Positions 45,450-55,213 of a DNA stretch of 64,000 nucleotides are shown here, in pieces. The translations under genes and the position numbers were made by a program. Every line of letters starts with the position of its first letter. Positions within the stretch are counted from its first letter, which is position 1. Source of the DNA: Fistulifera solaris (Eukaryota; Bacillariophyta; Bacillariophyceae; Naviculales; Stauroneidaceae); contig AP026180.1 in assembly GCA_030295235.1 (NCBI GenBank), positions 1 through 64,000 of the forward strand. The letters run 5' to 3'. The notes beneath the pieces are model-generated. The model did no database searches. It had not been told where the DNA came from and saw only the letters and a list, made by a program, of their open reading frames with translations.

Positions 45450-47099
45450 CTATCGGATCAGGTTTTCTACCTCCAATTCCGAAGCGAGATTTTCGTACCA
45501 TTGTTGCTCTCGCTCCGCCCGATCTTGTCGATCGGCTAGTGCTATAAACGGCTCGACTACTTTTCCTTCCGTATCCAAATGTAGCTGATTCATCATTTGC
45601 TCGTACGTTCGCTTGGTAATATATTGTTGTTTTCGAGACAAGAGTTGATCGAGCATGTGCTCCATTCGCACCAGCAGAAGCATATTGCCGTAACCGTCCG
45701 AGTGAATCTTATCGTGGACCTTCCACCAAAGCTTGCGTGTTTCGACCACCAACGGATCTTTGGACACCCGCGTGCTCTCGGGTTCGCGGCCGAATTCCCA
45801 ACCAAACGACTTTCCAATGTTGGCGAGAATGATGCGCTGCCAATCACGATTCGTTTTGTCTCGCTTCTTTTGAATATCTTGCAGACGCTCTAAATCGCCC
45901 AAGTACACACCGTGAAAGCCTTGCGCGTGACTGGTTCCCCACGTGAAACTAACCGATGGATGAGACTACAAAATGGCATACAAGCGGGAGAACCGACGAA
46001 GTACACTTACCCTTTGGGTTGCACCATATATTGAAACTCAAGTTCAATGTGTGGATCCACCGGCTTCATATCCTTATCTAGCCGATAGAGGGAGGGGAAT
46101 GCCGGTTGGTATGGTCATTCCTTTAATATCCTCGTCACTGATGTTGTCAATATGCTTTACCAAGGTACGAATGGTGTTCGCGTGCGATACAATCATGCAT
46201 CGATTACCAGCTCTCATCGATGGGACGATAACCGAGTTAAAAAACGGCATGATCCGGTTGGCGGCATCTTTCAATGATTCTGCTCGAGAGGCTTCCAATT
46301 GTTCTGCTGAAAGTGAACGATACCTGTTGTGCGATTTAGTACATATTCAGTTGAATTCAAACAATAGTCATACCTAATCCATAATGTCGTACCTTCGGTC
46401 ATTCCCGTGCCAATGTTTATGATCATTTTCCATTCGCGGTGGCCGCACATCGTACGCTCGTCTCATTTGCATCACGAGCTCTTGATCGAGTCCGATCTCT
46501 TCATACGCCGTATCCTTGTTGTGCCCTTGTAAAGCCCCATAGTGACGCTCATTCAAACGCCACGATTTCGTGACAGGAATCCAGTGTTGTTTGGAGGTAT
46601 TCAATGCCATATTACAACTGAACGAAGCTCTCCGCAAAACAGAGGTGAACGCATGATCAATTTCAATTTGATTTTCGTACAAAAGTCTCCCCGCAGTTCG
46701 AGCTTCCATGCGACCTCGATCGGTCAAATTGACATCACACCAACCCGTATATCGATTCTGTAAATTCCATTCCGATTCGCCGTGTCGTAACAATACGAGA
46801 GTGTATAACGATTCTTCACCGTAATCCGCCAATCGGAAGGGTGGTGGAGGAGTATCGCAAGGCACCAAACCATTCCAAAACATGCTAGGAGGTATCGCCG
46901 TATTGAGTGTCGTCGATACCGCCGGTGTTTCTCTCCGAGCTTTGACCCCGCGAGGCGTTTCTTTTAGTTTAACAGGTCCGCTTCGTTTCTTGGGGGCGCC
47001 GGAATCACCATTCTCGTTCGAAGAAGAAAACAAGCGGACGCACAGATTACTGTCCCCCAAAAGAGCCCTCTGACTACGCCGCCGAAATGAAGTTATCAT
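45450..47099 (-). CDS. PGAM: Phosphoglycerate mutase, cofactor-dependent, mitochondrial type with C-terminal extension
   Basis: Exons 47099-46393, 46323-46011 and 45948-45450 are separated by introns of 69 and 62 bp. One extra C near 46083 must be removed, giving 505 aa. The presequence MITSFRRRSQRALLGDSNLCVRLFSSS is mitochondrial-like. The mutase core has the phosphohistidine loop VLLRHGESEWNLQNRYTGWCD, RASFSCNMAL, RLNERHYGALQG (catalytic Glu region), DRRYRSLSAEQLEASRAESL, MIVSHANTIRTLVKHID (second His) and TGIPLLYRLDKDMKPV. Beyond the usual end a tail of about 160 residues follows, beginning MVQPKGFTWGTSHAQGFHG, charged and helical, with no domain I know. Diatoms are known to run lower glycolysis in mitochondria, which fits. 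Confidence 0.93.
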
Positions 47100-47358
47100 T
47101 ATTTTACAGTTTGTGTAAATAACTAGCTACGACAGGAGGCTGTTGTCAGTGAGCCTTGCTCATTTACAATTATAAATAATATTGTCGATTTTGTTGATGT
47201 CGATGCTTTCTGCCTTCAACGTTTCCAGTCCATCATCGTGACAACAAAAATGAGTCACGAAATTGACGAAATAACAAAAATGGTTAAGGACCCAAGGGCT
47301 TCATCATCAACATAGTCTAGTTGTTTTACTAAAGAACATTTATCAACATCAGTTGTAA

Positions 47359-50300
47359 TTATGAATTTAGTTTTAATTCCCTTTTCATGAGATAGACTCG
47401 ACCGTCACTTCTATTAGACAGATGCTGATGTTTTATAACGACATCAATCCATCGATCACCCCGTTTTACCTGGTGGCGACCCCGTGGAGTCGAGTAGCGC
47501 TGAAGTAATCCAAGGCGTGCTACATCCACCACATTTTGATGGACTCGACGGCTCCAGTTAGGAAGATGAGCCGGGAGACTCACTGATGGATCGGCTGGAA
47601 TACGCTTCAAACTTTTTCGTGATGGAGGTATAAGATATATGTCGACAGACCCTTTCAGCTCAGGAAACAGTTCCTTCATCAATTGGACCGAAGAGGCAGC
47701 CGTCGTAAACGATTGCCCTTGTGGAATCTAAAGTCAGACAAAGATGAGTGGCAGTAACATGATGCGCGTGGTGAGACTTACAGACATTCTGAGCAAGCCA
47801 CGTTTTCTTGTACCGCATTTTCGTAGGACAACCGAGATCACGGCAGAATGTTTTCAGCAACTCATCATCATCTTTCAAAACCAAACGCTCATAAACCTGT
47901 AGGCGCTCGGTAGCTTCTCGACTACTGCGGGCATATTTGGGGACGTCCGTGTACTCGCAGGATACGCGGACTTGTCGTGCCATCCGGTACAACTCCATCT
48001 TGAGTCCTAATTCAAGATTCAGTTGCTCGTCGTCAAATCTGTCAATTGGGCGGCTTTTGTTGGAAACAAACAAGTCCGTGCTTCGATGCAAATTATTCCA
48101 AAGTCGTCGTAGTTCCTCTTCCAAAAAGGCGTGTTGCAAAAGTAACCTCCCTGATGAACAAGACCAAACCAAAGTCCGATGAGTCAAGGGTGTGTGGTCG
48201 TGCTTCCACAACTCGAAAACACACTTTCGATAAACTTGAATTCTTCTAGGTAGTACGGTGCGAAAGAGCTGTTTTCGGAGAAGCCGACCACGCATACAGG
48301 CCTGGATACGCGTCAGAGCTTTCTTAAGCCATTCATAAGCGATTCGCACTTTCCGTCCCCGGACATGGGCTGCAATTCGGCTCGCTAACCACCGAGTAGT
48401 TCGTAAGTGCTTTTTCAGTACTACACCGCGGAAGAAGTGTTGCAATGTATGTGCTCCCACGTCAGGACTCATCGCCTTCGAAGCCATTTTCCCCATAGGA
48501 AAAGCCCTCGATTCCGTCTGTCGATTTTTTCTTGTTTGAGATATACAAGCGCCCATGTCGCTGCAATTCCATGAAAATTCCGAGTAGAATGCTCTGCTTC
48601 CTTCGAGTATTCCATATCATTTCTTGACTTTCCGTGTTGCGTTGAAAGGAGAGATTGCTAGATGCGTTTCTACGTTGTAGTCCGCGGAGACTGCGGGCTG
48701 TGGGCGACGGTCCAAAAGGAGCCATCATGTTGCCGAGAGCTTGTTCCAACCGTGCCATGACACTAAAGGGTTGTTTTTGGGCAGCTTGTTGAAACAAGCG
48801 CTGTGAATAATTTTGCCAAGGATGCAAATCAGCAATAAGGCCGTCCCCAGATATCGCAGCACTTCGTGTATTAGCTGAATAATCGAATTGCCTGGGTGCC
48901 TGTAGAGGTCCGATCAAAGATAAATCCAAAGTAGGAAAGGAAGCATATTGCCAAGTACTTTGATCTGCTGGCAAGCCTATGTGCGATGGAGGCGGCGGGG
49001 TGTACGTTTCAAGAAGAACCTGCTCCAGCTCGTTGGGTAAATAGGAAGAGGATTGATTGCTCATTTGTCGCTGCAAGACACGTTTCATGTAAACACTTTT
49101 CGCTCGAATCGCTTCATCCAAAAATTGCACACGAGGTGAGGGTGGCTCTTGGTGACACTCCTGCAAAAGGAACTGAATAATTGCGTGTCCAACACGCTCT
49201 TGACATAGTTTTGTTGCTTGGCGTTGACTGAGAGACTCGCCACAAATGCACTGTATTGAAAAGATTCTTCATCGGGGCGAATAAATTGTCGATAATCTCG
49301 AAACACCGAAACAAAGAACTTGAAGAACGAGGATCGGATATCACTGGAACAAAACCCATCTGGATCTTGCAACGAGAAGAGATCGCTATCTTCCACATTA
49401 TTTCTGGGAGATGTGTTGACGGATGAACCCGTTTTCGATCGTGCTCTCCTCTTTCTGGGAAACCTCGAGCTTGACAAAGATGATTTCGCAGAAGGGGATG
49501 CTGTCGCCCTAGGGCTACTAGCAGTTATAGACATGGCTCCTTGTTCTATCAGTCGTACAGGTTGATACAATTCGACGTCACGGTAGGCGCGATTGATCGA
49601 GCCCAAGATTTCTTCCCTTGTTTGAGATCGATTGGATAATAGTTCGACTGGCAAAAATTGTGCGTATCTGAAGCCCATTCCATTGCCGTAACTACTTCGA
49701 AATTTGCTTCCCGGAAACACACTACCAGAATCATCCATACAACCGCATGGCATGTAAAGTCCTGCAGCGCAATTGAGCAAACGGTCCTTCAATTTATTTG
49801 CGTCTCGTTCGGGCAACGCCGGCAACCCACCGCAACCACCACCTAGAATGACCTGATCCGTATCCAGTCCGACCCACACAATATCATCATCCTGTGGTCG
49901 GTTCGTCGGAAGCGGACCCTGCAGTCCCAACAAGAAAGGAACCGGTGCCTCTAACAATTCCACCATATGTTTTGGCATGACGGGCAGATAGACGCCCTGC
50001 CATTGAAAGGGATACAGCAAACTCAATAAGGCTTCTGCTACCGGCGTCAACAAGCTACTGTTTTCTTGTTGCGTGCACAAGACGACTTTCTGTTCCCGGA
50101 GTAAACATCCCCAAACGATGAGAATATGACTGATCCGCAAACACGAGAACAATGGCTGAAAAGAAAAATCGCGCAACGGCCAGCGTCCCGATGGCGAAAT
50201 TGTCCAGGGCGGTGCCGCCGTGGTATAAGAAAGCTGGATTTGTACATGGGGCGGTGGGATTGGTACTTGCGCTACAAAATGAGCGATGTAGCGTTCAAGT

Positions 50301-51436
50301 GGCAAGGGAGCGGGAGTCAAGGCCACGCGATAAATCAAACACAAGAATTTGCGAAACAAATCCCAATAAGGATGATAGCTCAAAAGCACCAAGCATTTGG
50401 GAAGAAAGAGTTCTTGCAGTGGTTGTTTCAATTTGGTGGGTAGATGGTGTTTGCGAGGTGGATGCAACGACGCACTCTCCCAAATATCGTACAAGTGCTG
50501 CGCGTCGTGCACATCGTCGTATACTTGCAGAACCGCTCCATACAAACGTTCTCCGGTACCGGTCGTGACACAAAACGTGAAAAAGGAAGGGGGTGACCGA
50601 CACACCCGGGCATGACATCCCTGGGGAAAGACGAGTAAGCCCAAATGCGACGGAAAGTCGTCCTCAGGTTCCGGAAAGCAGTCGGCCACTTGGGGAGCTA
50701 AAAATATTTGTTCCGGATGTGGCGGTTGTGTCTGATGATTTTGTTTCAGATTCATTGTCATTAGAACAGTATCCAGCGTCTCGGAAGGAGTCAATACACA
50801 AAAATAACGAATCAATCGATTCTTTTGCAAATCAGTGTTCTGTGAGTGCGTCGTGGTGGATTGATGCGTAGAGCGTGAAAACGAGGATTCCAAATGACAC
50901 AACTGCGGATACTGTTGGTCCCAGTGATGTCTTTGTAGTATATTCTTCCAAGCCTGTTTCGCCATGTCATGATGTTGCGTGGGAGGCAAACAAAAAGCCA
51001 AGGCTTCGTACTTGGCTCGCACAAAGAGCCATCGTTCCGCTTTGGAGCAGTCACTGGACGGCCGTGGAAGGATACTCGGGTTGTAGTACGCTTCCAGTGT
51101 TTGCGCGGCACGTTGATTGTGAATGTAGGGCAGCATGGCCGGCGGAGGTCGCGGGACGTGCTGGTACAGCAGCAAATCGTGTGCGTCGGCACACAAAGAA
51201 CAAATTAAGACTCCTGTGAATGCAACACGATCGGCCGCCTCATCGGCTGGATCTGGCACTGTACTGCCTTCTTCTACCAGAATACTGTTGTCATCGTCCG
51301 TGTCATGTCGGGGAAAGGATACAAACACTTGTGATGCATCGACCAAAATGCTATGACAATCAGCACAGACTCGATTCGACGGAATAGAAAGCAACTGATT
51401 CAATGTCGCTGATGTGCTGCTAGTATCAGGAATCAT
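47359..51436 (-). CDS. ArfGAP-like / DENN / IQ-motif multidomain protein
   Basis: From the ATG at 51434-51436, an ArfGAP-like zinc finger comes first (RVCADC ... GVLICSLCADAH). It has an insert of about 35 residues between the Cys pairs, and Asp where the catalytic Arg finger normally follows the second pair. NPSILPRPSSDCSKAERWLFVRAKYEALAF matches the ArfGAP helix block. A DENN module follows: uDENN (RYFCVLTPSETL... LLVFPQGC), cDENN (CLVLLSYHPYWDLFRKFLC, ILIVWGCLLREQKVVLC, YPFQWQGVYLPVMPKHM) and dDENN (FFKFFVSVFRDYRQFI). The C-terminal third has IQ-like helices (LTRIQACMRGRLLRKQLF). Frame changes occur near 49163 (missing T) and 48490 (extra G or two missing). An intron of about 50-65 bp starts near 47785 with GTAAGT; its acceptor is ambiguous. 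DENN domains are Rab GEFs. Confidence 0.82.
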
Positions 51437-51616
51437 TTCGATTGCACATGGTGACAAACGGCCAAAGAGCAACGCTTTTTGTGGAGCACAAGTTTTTTAT
51501 CATCATGGTCAACTTTTTGCGTGTGAGTGCGTGCATTCAAAAAAGCATTCAGTCTGTGACTAAATTCACTCGGGAACCATGTAAAAGAGTGCTTTCCCAA
51601 GTGGCACATAAATCCG

Positions 51617-51754
51617 ATTTCCACTATGAAACGGAGTGTTGGTTTACGCCAGCCAAGACTGGATTGTACAGTACCCGGTAGTCATGAACCGAACAACAAA
51701 GGGTTCCGTTTTGCGTCTCTCGCGTCCGTCTATTTTGATTCAAGTGCGAATATA
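51617..51754 (+). repeat. 138-bp direct repeat, copy 1
   Basis: It is nearly identical to 51867-52004, with two differences seen by eye (CGCGTCCGTCTAT versus CGCATCCGTCCAT). It includes GAGTGTTGGTTTACG, the reverse complement of the CGTAAACCAACACT core of the dispersed repeat. Confidence 0.9.
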
Positions 51755-51866
51755 CGGAGTAGTTATATTTACGGGTAAATAAATGCGCAACAACGATGAT
51801 TTTGAACTACTTGTTAAGAGTTTCTTTTATTTTCACGTCGAAATAATCCGAGGATCGACACATTGA

Positions 51867-52004
51867 ATTTCCACTATGAAACGGAGTGTTGGTTTACGCC
51901 AGCCAAGACTGGATTGTACAGTACCCGGTAGTCATGAACCGAACAACAAAGGGTTCCGTTTTGCGTCTCTCGCATCCGTCCATTTTGATTCAAGTGCGAA
52001 TATA
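51867..52004 (+). repeat. 138-bp direct repeat, copy 2
   Basis: This second copy lies 112 bp after copy 1. High identity suggests a recent local duplication. Confidence 0.9.
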
Positions 52005-52110
52005 ATTATAAACACGGGTAAGGCATTCGTTGCACCATACGCCACAAAAACTAATCACTTTCAAATTTATACGAAATGATCGGAAAAGGCGATTGCTGCA
52101 ACCTGAAAAG

Positions 52111-52151
52111 TCTACGTCACTTTCACGTAGGCCCCGTAGGAATTTTATCGA
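52111..52151 (+). repeat. Imperfect 41-bp direct repeat, copy 1
   Basis: The shared frame is TCTACGT, then TTCACGTA, then GCCCCGTAGG, then TTTATCGA. Confidence 0.6.
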
Positions 52152-52316
52152 TGCAGGTAGCACTCGGAACCCATAAAAAAAGACCTCATTTTTTCGGGCC
52201 CAACAGCATCAAAATTTATTGTAATTTTCCCAACACGCATGCATAGAGACATCATGTAATGATTGACTTTCATTAGAACACTAACGAAAAAGAGAGCATA
52301 CTTAATGTTGCGAATG

Positions 52317-52358
52317 TCTACGTTGAGTTCACGTAAGCCCCGTAGGGAAATTTATCGA
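52317..52358 (+). repeat. Imperfect 41-bp direct repeat, copy 2
   Basis: It has the same word order as 52111-52151, with several substitutions and one extra G. Confidence 0.6.
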
Positions 52359-52968
52359 CAGAACGAGACCCGGATAATGTTTTTAATTTTTCATGATACC
52401 TGGTATCATTAGACCCCCTACTTTGAGGGTCCAGACAACAGTAATCGAGTCTCGAATGTTCTAAAATGTTCTCCCATGCTGAAAGGTAATGCATCTTAGC
52501 AATAGTAATTAGCGCGTCCTTTTTAAAAAGTAGAATAAGCTCGGATAACTACGGCGAAATGTTCACGATCTCGGACCAGTCTCCACGAAAAACGTTGTTA
52601 TGAAGAGCGGTTTAATTTTAAACAGTGCTTGGTCAGTAATTACTTACTTTTCATTCTCTCTCAATGAAGTAAGACTCTTTTGTTGCCAAAACAACATGGT
52701 CATCTTTGTTGGTAGCGGATGGACAGACAGGCGGCTGACATCACCGGCTCTATCACCACACAAGCAGTACTACTATGGCTTGGAATGTAGTCACCCCCGC
52801 CGCGAAAACGACATCGTGTCTCGCGTCTCGCCATCAAATATGAACTGCAACGACGAAACGAGACGAGATGCAAAAGCAACAAAACTCAATCTTACGAGAT
52901 AGAAGGATCGGAAGTGCATTTACTATACAACAAACGAAAGAAAGGATTATCCGCCCCTCAATAGAACC

Positions 52969-54636
52969 ATGATGAAGCCACTGGCCTTTTTGTTTTGGCT
53001 ACAACTATCAACATGCGCCAGCGCCTTTCAATCACTGCCTTTCACACAGTCGTCAACATTACACTCCACGGTATTGTTCTTGGCCAAACGAAGACAAACC
53101 AAACAAAACAGAGAAATCGAAAAGTCCCGTCCCAAGTCATTTTATGACAAGATTGATGCCAAGAGCGCTACAGCCGAACTCACGGAGGAAGAACGGGCCC
53201 GCGAAGAACGCGCCCGCGCCGCACAGGAACGCATGGAGAAGCGTCCAACCATTTCGACACTGATTGTGGATGAAGAGTCGGGGACCGAAATTGTGGCACA
53301 GGGACAGAATGTGATGGACGTGGTCACCCGCAAGGCCGTTCAACTGAGTCCGCGGGGACCGGACTACCGATTGGCGCAACTCTTTCCGGGGGTGCCGCCG
53401 GAAATTCGTCAAAAATACCGTTACGCCAATTGGAGTACCATTGAAGTACCGGAAATGGTCGAGGCGTTGCGCGCGGCGTGTTCCACGCGCGATGGAAACA
53501 TTCCACCGCATCCCAGTGTCACCAATAAAGGCATTGATTTTGTACTCGCCAATCGCGATCGGCTCGGATCGCGCATGAAGCAGACACTGGGACGATTGAC
53601 AATGCGTGCCGCTTCACAGGGGAATATAGAGAAAATGAAGCAAAATCAGATGCTGTGGAAGAACTACCTTACGTTGGAAAATCACATTTCGGCGCCGTTT
53701 CGTCAAATGATGATGGATGCCGAAGGAAGGATTGGGCCCAATTTCGGTAATCTTGATCTCAAGTCGTACGCCAATGGAGACTTGTATGAACGATGTGCGA
53801 ATTATCTTGTTCTCAAGGGAATGGTGGCGCACTGGGAGAAGAAAGTCGTCGATGCTGACGCCAACGAAAAAACCGTCCAAACGCGCGAAAACTACATTCG
53901 CACTATCTCTCGTGGTGATCCCCGGCGCTATTTGCCGGATCCGCCGATCCTCTTTACGCTCAAAGAATGCACACAAGTGTGCTACATGGCCCAGCAAATG
54001 ACCAAAGCATTCGTTGACACGCCCGAATTATTCCAGGACTTGCCGCCCGAAGTGCGTTTCGTGGAAGCAGCACTCAACATTCAGGGAGGCACGCCTCTCC
54101 GTCAGTTCATGTTGGAAGAGTTTTGCCCGGCCGAAGGGATTGGCGGTGCTGGTTTGCGAGAGGGTGTTCGTCGCTTACGTGCACAAATGGAAAACATGCA
54201 GATCGATCCGTACGGTGATTTGACCCGATTGTTGGAAAAACTCGAAGCGGCCATGGCGGTGGGCACCGAAGATGAACGGGATCCGTATCTACCTTACTTT
54301 AAGAACGACGGTCCCGGATCGTTCCAGACCTACACATTCAATCACGAAAAGCTGAGTTTGGTCCGATTCCTCGATAACCAATACAACAACGTCGAAAATG
54401 TTGCTACGAAACCCCAAGCAATGGGACTCGGAGACCTCTTCAACTTTGGAGGTTCATTACCGACAGCACCATCTTCACCGTCCCCGTCGGCTGATTCGTA
54501 CAAAGTTCCAGAAGCTCGTGCCATTGGACGACCGCATGAATTGGGTTGGTTGGATTTACTCAATCAAAAGCCGGAAGGTGAGAAGCTCCAATTAGGAAAA
54601 GTTCCCGCCGGGCGCATTATTCCGGATGACGAGTAA
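52969..54636 (+). CDS. Plastid-targeted protein of unknown function
   Basis: It is 555 aa in a single exon with an intact frame. The N-terminus (MMKPLAFLFWLQLSTCASAFQSLP) is a signal peptide with a textbook ASAF plastid motif. A charged helical linker (TAELTEEERAREERARAAQE) precedes the main soluble region. Its features include FPGVPPEIRQKYRYANWSTIEVPEMVEAL, HISAPFRQMMMDAEGRIGPNFGN, LKGMVAHWEKKVVDAD, LPDPPILFTLKECTQVCYMAQQMTKAF, EFCPAEGIGGAGLREGVRRL and a Pro/Ser-rich segment before the C-terminus. I recognise no known domain. Composition and clean codon use indicate a real, probably well-expressed gene. A heterokont-specific chloroplast protein is plausible. Confidence 0.8.
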   Translation: MMKPLAFLFWLQLSTCASAFQSLPFTQSSTLHSTVLFLAKRRQTKQNREIEKSRPKSFYDKIDAKSATAELTEEERAREERARAAQERMEKRPTISTLIVDEESGTEIVAQGQNVMDVVTRKAVQLSPRGPDYRLAQLFPGVPPEIRQKYRYANWSTIEVPEMVEALRAACSTRDGNIPPHPSVTNKGIDFVLANRDRLGSRMKQTLGRLTMRAASQGNIEKMKQNQMLWKNYLTLENHISAPFRQMMMDAEGRIGPNFGNLDLKSYANGDLYERCANYLVLKGMVAHWEKKVVDADANEKTVQTRENYIRTISRGDPRRYLPDPPILFTLKECTQVCYMAQQMTKAFVDTPELFQDLPPEVRFVEAALNIQGGTPLRQFMLEEFCPAEGIGGAGLREGVRRLRAQMENMQIDPYGDLTRLLEKLEAAMAVGTEDERDPYLPYFKNDGPGSFQTYTFNHEKLSLVRFLDNQYNNVENVATKPQAMGLGDLFNFGGSLPTAPSSPSPSADSYKVPEARAIGRPHELGWLDLLNQKPEGEKLQLGKVPAGRIIPDDE

Positions 54637-55213
54637 GGAAGTAAAGAATTTTATTGAAGCACACTTTTATGTTTAACTGCCTATGAGTAGCCTATGTAGA
54701 CTATTTGAAATGAGGAAGAGTGCAAAGAAAAAATTGAGGAAGAGTAATGTTCTTTCAGAGGACATTACACATTACAAGAAAGGCACATTACAAGAAAGTA
54801 GTCGCGCTTGCTGTTGAACTTACAACCCAATTAGTTCGTATTCACTTATATTTGATGTTTATTGCTTGTTTATGATGCACCGCCGCCCATCGCCATCCGT
54901 CGTCGTGCTTTGTATCCTTAGAAAGGACCTGATTCATGACTAAGATGCAGTCATGAAAAAGTTATCTACACTTTGGCTATACAGTAGCTATAAAAAGGGT
55001 ACCTGTACGATGGAGACACGATTCATACATACACGTTCCAAGTGGAAGTTGAAATCTAAGAAAAATCCGACAAGTGAAATTCCCTTCACGTTGAAGTTCC
55101 TTCAACGACGTATTTTGCGTTTGATTTTCTCTCTCGCCCTTGTCAAAAGCAAGATCGGCGTTTGTCGCTTTTCTAGTTCATCTTCATTCTTCTCCTCTCC
55201 TTGTGCAACAACA
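54637..55213. other. Spacer with one dispersed-repeat copy
   Basis: It is about 580 bp with no gene. It contains a member of the dispersed repeat at 54938-54986 and the promoter of the CRTISO gene. The open frame preceding 55214 has no protein character. Confidence 0.5.
54938..54986 (+). repeat. Dispersed palindrome-containing repeat, diverged copy
   Basis: GACTAAGATGCAGTC, then ATGAAAAAGTTATCT, then ACACTTTGG, then CTATACAGTA: the same order as 15848-15898. Confidence 0.6.

Larger units (their letters stand above)
51437..52968. other. Repeat-rich gene-free spacer
   Basis: It is about 1.5 kb without a supportable gene. It holds a 138-bp direct duplication (51617 and 51867), a shorter imperfect direct repeat (52111 and 52317), TACGGAGTA at 51753-51761 and the palindrome ATGATACCTGGTATCAT at 52394-52410. 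It separates two divergent genes. Confidence 0.6.
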
